DNA of 5,051 nucleotides from Armatimonadota bacterium (GTDB lineage Bacteria > Armatimonadota > Zipacnadia > Zipacnadales > VGFC01), in NCBI GenBank assembly GCA_016869015.1, contig VGFB01000386.1:1-5051 (forward strand), written 5' to 3'. Below the pieces are notes generated by a model. The model worked only from the letters and a program-made list of their open reading frames with translations. It searched no databases and was not told where the DNA came from. The position numbers were made by a program, and so were the translations under genes. Within the stretch, counting starts at the first letter, position 1. Each line of letters opens with the position of its first letter. This document shows, one piece after another, positions 1-5,051 of the stretch.

Positions 1-1593
1 GTCCGGGCTGACGCGGGTGTAGGTGTTGCTGTCCCACGAGTTGCGCGAGGTGAAGTCGTGCACGATCTGCAGCACCGTGCCCGTCTCGCGCCCGTCGATC
101 AGCAGGCGCTTACCCGCGACGGCGCCGTCGGTGCCGTTGGTGACGAGCCACCGGTCGTCATCGGCCAGTTGCCCGTAGTCCGACGGCACGTCCTGCGCCC
201 AGTTCGACCAGATCCGCACCTGGTCGCCGTTGGTCTCGTCGCAGGGCAGCAGGCCCTGGCGGTGGGTCAGCATCAGCGTGCCATACCGGCCCACGACCGT
301 ATCGCCCCCGAAGATCTCGTGCCCGCCGTAGGTCGGATAGTGCGCGATCTGCGTCTGGCCGGTCGCCAGGTCCATCTGCCAACGCTGGAAGTAGTAGCAG
401 CGCTGCCAGTTCACGCACCGGTCGTCGTCGGAGAAGGACGACCCCTTCATCCGCATGGGCAGCGGCACGCGCCGCACGCGCTGATCGACCGGAGCGTCGG
501 GGTCGATGAGGTAGATCGCGCGACCCTCCTTCAGCCCCAGGATCAGCCGACCCGAGTACGGGGACGGGCCGAACTCCGCGCCGCCCGAGTCCTCGCTGTC
601 CCACTCGGCGATGACGGCCGTCTCGCCCGTGCGGAAGTCGGTGGAGCGGATCAGGTAGTGCGCCTTGCCGTCCGCCTCCGAGCTCTGCAGCACGTACAGC
701 TTCGAGGGGTCGGTGCGGTTCATCACCGGGGCGCCGCGGAGATCGGGCAGCTCCCGAATCGCCCCCGCCGACAGGTCGTAGAGCGTGAAGCCCCGGAAGC
801 TACGGTTGTAGAGCGGCAGGGCCGAGCCGTCGGCGTTGAACTTGTCGACCATCTCGGTCCGGACGCTGCGGGTCAGCTTCCAGACCACGGCGCCCGTGCT
901 CGTGTCACGGTAGACGGTCTTCTCCTCGGGAAGATCGAGTCGGACCGGGGCCCCGGCGCGGGCGTCCAGCGCCTCCAGTTCGTGGTATGGTTGGGGCTCG
1001 AGGCGTTCGAGGCGCAGATCGAGGCCGGCCGAGATGAAACCCGCCTGCTCCTCAGGCGTCAGGGACTCCACCAGGCGCACCTCGTCGACCACAACGCGCG
1101 CCCCGGTGTTCAGGAAGGTCAGTCGCAACTCGATGGGCTGCACGCCCTGCAGGCTCCCCTGCTTCAGGTCGCGCAAGTCCACGGCGTGCAGTCCCGTCGT
1201 GTAGCACGCCTTGGTGTCCCAGCCGTTCAGGGCGAGGGCCATGTACGTGCCCGAGTAGGTCACGCGCGCCACGAGGTAGTGGTACCGAGCGAGATCCACG
1301 GTGACGGGGTACTTGCGGTAGACCATCGCCAGCCCGGCCGGGGCGTCCTTATCCCAGTCGGGCCAGGTCGGTGCCCAGGCCGCCGAAGGGCCCGTCATGA
1401 AGGTGCCGGCGAGGGTGGTGAAGGTCGCCTGCTCGCCATCAGCGGTGATCGATTCCAGACCCGTCAGCCCGGGCCAGTCCGCGATCTTCCATTCGCCCGG
1501 TACGGAGAAGTCCTCCTGAAACCCAATGCGCTGAGCGCCCGCAGGGATGCTCAGCGCCGCGACGAGACCCAACATCCAGGGAGACGCTCTCAC
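1..1593 (-). CDS. Secreted beta-sandwich plus beta-propeller protein, oligogalacturonate-lyase-like (3' end outside window)
   Basis: The frame is open without a stop for 531 codons from 1593 to the window edge. I chose the GTG start at 1593 because GGGAGG (1609-1604) lies 10 bases upstream; an in-frame ATG at 1575 would cut into the signal peptide. Residues 1-20 look like a Sec signal peptide: an Arg at 3, the hydrophobic core WMLGLVAALSI, and a cleavage site after AGA (18-20). Residues 25-180 are beta-rich, ending in VVVDEVRLVESL, a pattern common at the end of jelly-roll, carbohydrate-binding-like domains. From about 225 onward, repeated strand-turn units (for example GFTLYDLSAG, YLIRSTDFRTGE, WQMDLATGQTQ) suggest propeller blades, as in oligogalacturonate lyase and TolB/WD40-like proteins. 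The visible part ends within an RVSPD motif, typical of such a blade. The expected role is binding or processing of polysaccharide outside the cytoplasm. Enzyme activity is unproven, and the usual His-rich metal site cannot be judged because the C-terminus is missing. It could equally be a non-catalytic binding protein. Confidence 0.8.
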   Translation of the reverse strand, partial: MRASPWMLGLVAALSIPAGAQRIGFQEDFSVPGEWKIADWPGLTGLESITADGEQATFTTLAGTFMTGPSAAWAPTWPDWDKDAPAGLAMVYRKYPVTVDLARYHYLVARVTYSGTYMALALNGWDTKACYTTGLHAVDLRDLKQGSLQGVQPIELRLTFLNTGARVVVDEVRLVESLTPEEQAGFISAGLDLRLERLEPQPYHELEALDARAGAPVRLDLPEEKTVYRDTSTGAVVWKLTRSVRTEMVDKFNADGSALPLYNRSFRGFTLYDLSAGAIRELPDLRGAPVMNRTDPSKLYVLQSSEADGKAHYLIRSTDFRTGETAVIAEWDSEDSGGAEFGPSPYSGRLILGLKEGRAIYLIDPDAPVDQRVRRVPLPMRMKGSSFSDDDRCVNWQRCYYFQRWQMDLATGQTQIAHYPTYGGHEIFGGDTVVGRYGTLMLTHRQGLLPCDETNGDQVRIWSNWAQDVPSDYGQLADDDRWLVTNGTDGAVAGKRLLIDGRETGTVLQIVHDFTSRNSWDSNTYTRVSPD

Positions 1594-1603
1594 CCGGCGT
1601 ACA

Positions 1604-1609
1604 CCTCCC
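1604..1609 (-). promoter_or_regulatory. Ribosome binding site deciding the GTG start of the secreted protein
   Basis: On the minus strand GGGAGG is followed by ten bases and then GTG at 1593. This supports the GTG start over the ATG six codons later. The site begins only 6 bases after the REP-like inverted repeat ends, so the repeat leaves the Shine-Dalgarno sequence just outside its stem. Confidence 0.7.
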
Positions 1610-1615
1610 GTCGTT

Positions 1616-1695
1616 GCCCTGTAGGAGCGGCTTCAGCCGCGATGCCGTCGGTAGCAGGCCCCACGACATCGCGGCTGAAGCCGCTCCTACAGGGC
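1616..1695. repeat. REP-like paired inverted repeat (BIME-type), perfect 29-bp arms
   Basis: The left arm (1616-1644) and right arm (1667-1695) are perfect reverse complements over 29 bases, with a 22-base centre. Three more pairs (1646-1648 with 1663-1665) form after one mismatch. Each arm contains its own palindrome, GCGGCT-TC-AGCCGC (1627-1640, mirrored at 1671-1684), preceded by GTAGGA. Nested small hairpins inside a long inverted pair are the structure of REP doublets spread by RAYT (REP-associated tyrosine) transposases. From memory, a very similar GTAGGAGCGGCTTCAGCCGC unit is common between genes in Xanthomonadaceae and other gamma-proteobacteria. It sits one base after the tldE stop. 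In the minus-strand transcript it would fold into a very stable hairpin, but no U-run follows, so it is not a standard intrinsic terminator. It may instead protect the tldDE mRNA 3' end or lower expression of the next gene. The repeat structure is certain; the REP identity is inferred. Confidence 0.88.
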
Positions 1696-1696
1696 C

Positions 1697-3016
1697 CTAC
1701 CCGCTCCCCGCCAGCCGCACGCTCGTGAACCGCATGGTGGGCATCCTGGCCCCGGGTTCCTCGCGGTAGTCGCTGGAGATGGCATCCAGGCCCTGGAGGA
1801 ACTCCAGGAAGGAACCGCCGAGCGCAGCGTTGCGGATGGGGTAGGCGATCTCGCCTCTCTCGATCTTGAAGCCGAAGTCGACCGTCGAGGAGAAGTCCCC
1901 GGTCGTCCCGTCAGGGCTTGGGCCGCCGGAGGCCAGGTAGATCCCGTCGTCGATCTCGGCGATGAGCTCCTTCGCCGGGCGGCTCCCGAGTCGCACGTTC
2001 ACGTTCGTCGGGCCGATGCCGTCGCCGGCGGCGTGACCCGTGTTCGGTTCGCCGGCCTTGTTGGCGGTGTAGGCGTTGTGCAGGTACGTGAGCAGCACGC
2101 CGTCCTCGACGATGGTCAACGGGCGGCGCGGCACGCCGTCCGAATCGCACCGGCTGCTCGACCTTCCGCGCGGGATCAGCGGATCGTCGGTGATCGTGAG
2201 GGTCTCGGGGGCAATCCGCTGCCCGCGCTTCCCAATGAGGTACGAGCGTCGCCGCTGGACATCCTCGGCGTTGGCCTGCGCGGCGATGGCGTAGTACACG
2301 CTGTCGGCGGCCTGCGGCCCGAGAACCAACGGGTAATCGCCGGAGGGGATGTCGCGCGCGTCGAGGTACTCCAGCGCCCCCTCGGCGGCGACCTTCCCGA
2401 TGCCCTCCGGCCGGAAGTCCTCCATCACACGCCCGTAGGCGTGCTCAAACCACGTGCCGACGCTGTCGCCCCGCCGCACGACCGCCCGAATGTAGCAGGA
2501 CAGGCCGCTGTAGGGGGTGCTCACCTGGACGCCCGTCGAGCTCGCCATCGCCGAATCGCCCACCCCGAAGCTCGCGCCGCCGCTGACGATCGCCTCCGGC
2601 GCAGCGGCGAGGGCCTCGTCGGTGGCGGCCAGCGCCCAGCCGATGACCTGCGAGGCGGCCAGCCCGGCGATCCGCTCATCGAAGAGGCCTTCGACCTCCG
2701 GCAACGGCTGGGGCCCCGGCAGCGCCACGAAGTCGGGGTCCGGGTCGGACTGCTTCGCCAGCGCAACCGCCGCGTGCGCCGCCGCCTCGATGCGGCCCCA
2801 GTCCAGCACGTTCACGCTCGTCGAGCCGACGCCGCCCCGGTGGTACGCCCGCACCGAGACCCCGCTCGACTCCCGCTGCTGCGAGGTCTCGATCGCGCCC
2901 TTCTCCAGCGAGACCGAGAAGCTCCGACCGCGGCTCGCGCTCACCTGCGCGAACTCCGCCCCGGCCGCCATCGCCGCCTCGCCCGCCCGTACCGCAAGCT
3001 CCAGTAGATCGCCCAT
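1697..3016 (-). CDS. tldE: TldE/PmbA, non-catalytic subunit of the TldD/E metalloprotease
   Basis: The product has 439 residues, close to the roughly 450 of E. coli PmbA. It carries the family features in order. The N-terminal PmbA/TldA domain (about 10-85) has the EKGAIETSQQRESSGVSVRAY stretch around 38-58. A linker and middle domain follow. The C-terminal domain (about 225-435) has RSYLIGKRGQRIAPETLTI around 257-275, DDP at 277-279, CDSDGVPRRP at 290-299, NTGH at 325-328 and TGDFS at 372-376. It lacks HExxxH, as expected for TldE; where TldD has that motif this protein reads VYYAIAAQA. In E. coli TldE pairs with TldD, and together they cleave unfolded peptides, including the microcin B17 leader and the CcdA antitoxin. 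The ATG at 3016 begins MGDLLELA, a normal family start. The open frame extends upstream to 3340, but only as a shadow inside tldD. AAAGG lies 11 bases upstream. tldD ends 47 bases before it, which indicates co-transcription. Confidence 0.93.
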   Translation of the reverse strand: MGDLLELAVRAGEAAMAAGAEFAQVSASRGRSFSVSLEKGAIETSQQRESSGVSVRAYHRGGVGSTSVNVLDWGRIEAAAHAAVALAKQSDPDPDFVALPGPQPLPEVEGLFDERIAGLAASQVIGWALAATDEALAAAPEAIVSGGASFGVGDSAMASSTGVQVSTPYSGLSCYIRAVVRRGDSVGTWFEHAYGRVMEDFRPEGIGKVAAEGALEYLDARDIPSGDYPLVLGPQAADSVYYAIAAQANAEDVQRRRSYLIGKRGQRIAPETLTITDDPLIPRGRSSSRCDSDGVPRRPLTIVEDGVLLTYLHNAYTANKAGEPNTGHAAGDGIGPTNVNVRLGSRPAKELIAEIDDGIYLASGGPSPDGTTGDFSSTVDFGFKIERGEIAYPIRNAALGGSFLEFLQGLDAISSDYREEPGARMPTMRFTSVRLAGSG

Positions 3017-3063
3017 CTCGCTTGCCGCCTTTCGCCGTCGCCTTCGCCTTGCCGCTCCCCGTC
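3017..3063 (-). promoter_or_regulatory. U-free intercistronic leader between tldD and tldE, with ribosome binding site
   Basis: The 47 bases between the tldD stop and the tldE start contain no T on the coding strand. They are built from purine-rich repeats: GCGGCAAG twice (3055-3048 and 3028-3021) and GGCGA several times. AAAGG about 11 bases before the ATG is the best ribosome binding site. Little pairing with A-containing sequence is possible, so the leader probably stays open for ribosome loading. There is no sign of a terminator, which supports tldD-tldE co-transcription. Confidence 0.5.
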
Positions 3064-4470
3064 TCAGACCCTCTCCTGGCCGCCCACGATCAGCTCCTTC
3101 ACCCGCAGGTACGGGCCGCCGCCGTTGGTGGGCATGGACTGACCGCTCTTCCCGCACATGCCGCCCATCGTCAGCATCTCGAACGCCTCGGTCACACCAT
3201 CCACGTTCGCCAGCGTGTCCAGGATCATCCCCGCCACCGAGACGTCCCGCAGGGGTTCCGCGATCTGCCCGTTCCGGATCATCCGGCCGCGCCCGGCGTG
3301 GCAGGTGTACTGCCCCTTCGCGGTCATCACGTAGCCCCATTCGCCGCCCTCGAGCAGCACCCCCAGGTCGATGCCCTGCGCCAGGTCCTCGAGCGTCGAG
3401 GCGCCCGGCAGCACGATGGTGTTACTCATCCGCACGATCGGCCGCGAGGCGTAGCCGTCGGCCCGGCCGCTGCCGTTAGGCTCCAGACCCAGCTTCGCCG
3501 CGGTCTCCAGGCTGTGCATGTAGCCCTTCAGCACGCCGTTCTCGATCAGCATCCGCCGCTGCCCCGGCGTGCCCTCCGAGTCATACTGGTAGCTGCCCCA
3601 CGAGAGGGGTATGGTGGCGTCATCGACGACCGTCACCAGCTCCGAAGCAACCGGCGTGCCGAACTTGCCCTCCAGGATGGAGTCGCCGCTGATGATGTGG
3701 TCCGCCTCGGCGTTGTGCCCCAGGGCCTCGTGGATGAAGACGCCCACGATGCTCGGGTGCAGAATCACCGGGAACTTGCCCGACGGGGCGCGCGCCGCGC
3801 CGAGCAGCATCACCGCGATGCCCCCGGCCTTCCCGCCCAGCTTCGTGGGCTCGACGCGCTCGATCACCTCGAAGCCGCCGAGCGAGGACTCATGCTCGAC
3901 GCCGTTCTGGCGCACCTCGCCCTCGACGGCCGTCACTCGCGCGCCCAGGCGCGTGCGCGTGACCGTCTGGTCGATGTCCGCCCCTTGGGTATTGCAGACG
4001 ATCTCCCGCGTGACCTCGTCGCCGTACCACGCGAAGCTGTTGGCCGTGCGTTCCTGCGTCTGCGCCAGCGCCGCCGCCTCCAGCGCGTTCACCACCTCCA
4101 TCTTCCGCTCGACGGCGACGCTCCGGGGATCGACCTCACACGGGCCGGCGTACTCATCCGCGTGCGCGTCGAGGGCCGCCACGACCCCGGGCTCCTCGAC
4201 CCGCGCCTGTGAGGCCTTCGCCATGTCCACGGCCGCCTCCAGGCACCGCTTCAGATCGTCCCGCGAGGTCTCATTGGTCGACGCAAACCCCCACGCGCCC
4301 TCCAGCAGCACCCGAATCCCCACTCCGAGCGACGTCCCCTGCCGCAGGCGATCGGTCTTCCCATCCTGCCGCCGGAGGTTCGTGTGGGTCGAGTCCACCG
4401 CCCGCGCATCCGCGAACGCCGCCCCGGCCCCCTTCGCAGCCTCACACACCCAACGCAGTGCGTCTCTCAT
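3064..4470 (-). CDS. tldD: TldD, catalytic zinc subunit of the TldD/E metalloprotease
   Basis: The product has 468 residues, close to the 481 of E. coli TldD. HEALGH at 247-252, followed by NAEAD, is the HExxxH zinc site, with Glu248 the likely catalytic base. MCGKSGQ (438-444) supplies Cys439, which matches the conserved cysteine that I recall as a zinc ligand in the E. coli TldD/E structure. Other family landmarks are an N-terminal PmbA/TldA domain (about 8-80), DDATIPLSWGSYQYDSEGTP around 283-302, NGSGRADGY at 332-340 and CHAGRGRMIRNGQI around 390-403. With TldE it forms a cytoplasmic protease that threads flexible peptides into a closed chamber; known substrates include the microcin B17 leader and CcdA. 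I chose the ATG at 4470 because GGGGAG (4483-4478) lies 7 bases upstream and MRDALRW fits the family start. A GTG at 4530 would add 20 Gly/Pro/Ala-rich residues without family support. All key residues are present, so it should be active. Confidence 0.95.
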   Translation of the reverse strand: MRDALRWVCEAAKGAGAAFADARAVDSTHTNLRRQDGKTDRLRQGTSLGVGIRVLLEGAWGFASTNETSRDDLKRCLEAAVDMAKASQARVEEPGVVAALDAHADEYAGPCEVDPRSVAVERKMEVVNALEAAALAQTQERTANSFAWYGDEVTREIVCNTQGADIDQTVTRTRLGARVTAVEGEVRQNGVEHESSLGGFEVIERVEPTKLGGKAGGIAVMLLGAARAPSGKFPVILHPSIVGVFIHEALGHNAEADHIISGDSILEGKFGTPVASELVTVVDDATIPLSWGSYQYDSEGTPGQRRMLIENGVLKGYMHSLETAAKLGLEPNGSGRADGYASRPIVRMSNTIVLPGASTLEDLAQGIDLGVLLEGGEWGYVMTAKGQYTCHAGRGRMIRNGQIAEPLRDVSVAGMILDTLANVDGVTEAFEMLTMGGMCGKSGQSMPTNGGGPYLRVKELIVGGQERV

Positions 4471-4477
4471 GGCCGCT

Positions 4478-4483
4478 CTCCCC
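4478..4483 (-). promoter_or_regulatory. Ribosome binding site of tldD
   Basis: GGGGAG on the minus strand lies 7 bases before the ATG at 4470. It decides the tldD start against the upstream in-frame GTG at 4530. The site falls inside a six-codon reading frame (4487-4467) whose TGA overlaps the tldD ATG. Confidence 0.7.
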
Positions 4484-4609
4484 GCATGTCCACTCAATGC
4501 CGGAGGATTCGCCGGGCCCCGCCAGGACACCTCGCCGGGCTCCCGGAAGAGAGGTCAATACGTGCGAGCAGGTGAACTCGCGGAGGCTGAAGCGCTGTCA
4601 GTCAGACGC

Positions 4610-4615
4610 AAGGAG
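4610..4615 (+). promoter_or_regulatory. Ribosome binding site of the isomerase gene
   Basis: AAGGAG is followed by eight bases and then ATG at 4624. This is a near-perfect Shine-Dalgarno match at good spacing and fixes the start of the plus-strand gene. Confidence 0.8.
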
Positions 4616-4623
4616 CGCACCCC

Positions 4624-5051
4624 ATGTCCGCACACCAGGTCGGCTTGCAGTTGATCGTGTATGGCGGTCGTCAGGCGCAGGACCTCGAGGGCGTGCTGCG
4701 CGAGGTCGCGGAGGCGGGGTATGCGGGATTCGAGGGCGGGACGGGGATGTTCGCGAGCCCCGGCGTGGAGACGCTGAACGCGGTGATGGCGGAGGTGGGG
4801 CTGAAGCTCGCGGGGATGCACTCGGGGTATGGCGAGTACACGGACCTTGAGAAGGTGAAGGGACACATCGAGAGCCTGCTGGCCTGCGGGTCGCGGCACC
4901 TGATCTGCTCGGGGGTCGCGCCGGGTGAGGGGATCGCGCCCTACGAGGCCTCCGCCGAGACGTTCAACGCCGTCGGCGCGCTGTGCCGCGACGCGGGCGC
5001 GGTGTTCTGCTACCACAACCATGCGTGGGAGTTCGAGGCCTTCGAGGGCGT
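4624..5051 (+). CDS. Sugar phosphate isomerase/epimerase-like TIM-barrel protein (3' end outside window)
   Basis: The first 142 residues are visible, with no stop before the window edge. They follow the start of the xylose-isomerase-like TIM-barrel family (AP_endonuc_2 fold): strand 1 VGLQLIVYGG (6-15), the helix DLEGVLREVAEAGYAGFEGG (20-39), then GLKLAGMHSGYG (59-70) in place of the usual second strand and helix. CGSRHLICSG (88-97) is the next strand, and FCYHNHAWEF (128-137) holds the typical YHNH motif of inosose dehydratase-like, hydroxypyruvate isomerase-like and ketose 3-epimerase-like members. Such enzymes act in the cytoplasm on sugars or inositols using a divalent metal. The metal ligands (Glu, Asp, His, Glu) usually come after this point and are not visible, so substrate and activity cannot be assigned. 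No signal peptide is seen. The ATG is fixed by AAGGAG eight bases upstream. It is divergent from tldD and may share its control region. Confidence 0.88.
   Translation, partial: MSAHQVGLQLIVYGGRQAQDLEGVLREVAEAGYAGFEGGTGMFASPGVETLNAVMAEVGLKLAGMHSGYGEYTDLEKVKGHIESLLACGSRHLICSGVAPGEGIAPYEASAETFNAVGALCRDAGAVFCYHNHAWEFEAFEG

Larger units (their letters stand above)
4471..4623. promoter_or_regulatory. Divergent control region between tldD and the isomerase gene
   Basis: These 153 bases separate two divergent start codons and must hold the promoters of both genes unless transcription comes from further away. I find no convincing -10/-35 pair. TTGACC on the minus strand (4558-4553) resembles a -35 box for tldD, but no TATAAT-like sequence follows at 17 bases. 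Two short inverted repeats could be operator or hairpin sites: CCGGG-CT-CCCGG (4535-4546) and GCGAG-8 bases-CTCGC (4564-4581). Both are short enough to occur by chance in GC-rich DNA. Confidence 0.4.

Noticed and set aside
1616..1695. Intrinsic transcription terminator for tldDE
   Set aside because: The stem is strong, but no U-rich tract follows on either strand and the 22-base loop is large. The nested palindromes fit a REP pair better.
1616..1695. CRISPR repeat pair
   Set aside because: There are only two copies, in inverted orientation, with one 22-base centre. CRISPR repeats are direct and regularly spaced.
58..1728. Long plus-strand open frame of 556 codons
   Set aside because: It runs antisense to the secreted protein gene and across the REP-like repeat. 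Its Arg/Ala/Gly/His-rich, low-hydrophobic composition is typical of a GC-rich shadow frame, while the minus strand gives a signal peptide and coherent domains.
3017..3340. N-terminal extension of TldE upstream of the ATG at 3016
   Set aside because: The open frame continues, but it overlaps the 3' end of tldD in another frame and encodes an Arg/Gly-rich shadow. MGDLLELA matches the normal family start.
2033..4212. Several overlapping plus-strand open frames of 320-396 codons
   Set aside because: They lie opposite tldE and tldD, which have clear family motifs. Their translations are Arg/Pro/Ser-rich without recognisable domains.
4471..4530. N-terminal extension of TldD from the GTG at 4530
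   Set aside because: The 20 extra residues are Pro/Gly/Ala-rich with no family match, and a good ribosome binding site serves the ATG at 4470.
4555..5022. Minus-strand open frame of 155 codons at the right end
   Set aside because: It is antisense to the isomerase gene, which has a strong ribosome binding site and the YHNH motif. The minus frame has no recognisable features.

Overview
The window comes from a GC-rich bacterium with compact gene packing. It holds two complete genes and two genes cut by the window edges. No rRNA, tRNA, CRISPR array, transposase or phage gene is visible. The style (a short TldD/TldE pair, a large secreted sandwich-plus-propeller protein, and a YHNH-type sugar isomerase) recalls free-living environmental lineages such as Armatimonadota or Planctomycetota. 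That placement is a guess from protein style, not a measurement.

Layout. On the minus strand, read right to left, are tldD (4470-3064), tldE/pmbA (3016-1697) and the start of a secreted protein gene (from 1593, running off the left edge). tldD and tldE are separated by only 47 bases and are almost certainly one operon. Between the tldE stop and the ribosome binding site of the secreted protein gene lies a perfect 29-bp inverted repeat with a 22-base loop (1616-1695). Each arm contains the palindrome GCGGCTTCAGCCGC; the structure looks like a paired REP element (BIME). On the plus strand, a sugar isomerase/epimerase-like TIM-barrel gene starts at 4624 and runs off the right edge. It is divergent from tldD across a 153-base control region.

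How the genes fit together. TldD (with the HEALGH zinc motif) and TldE (without it) should form the heteromeric TldD/E metalloprotease that degrades or trims flexible peptides in the cytoplasm. No precursor peptide or modification enzyme of a RiPP pathway is visible here, so the substrate is unknown. The secreted protein has a signal peptide, an N-terminal beta-sandwich-like region and a beta-propeller-like region resembling oligogalacturonate-lyase-type propellers. With the divergent isomerase it suggests a carbohydrate-related neighbourhood, but a functional link to TldD/E is not shown by the sequence.

The most unusual element is the REP-like inverted repeat. Its arm matches the style of REP elements known from gamma-proteobacteria, and it is fitted exactly between a stop codon and the next ribosome binding site. 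I see no clear evidence of a wholly new biological system.
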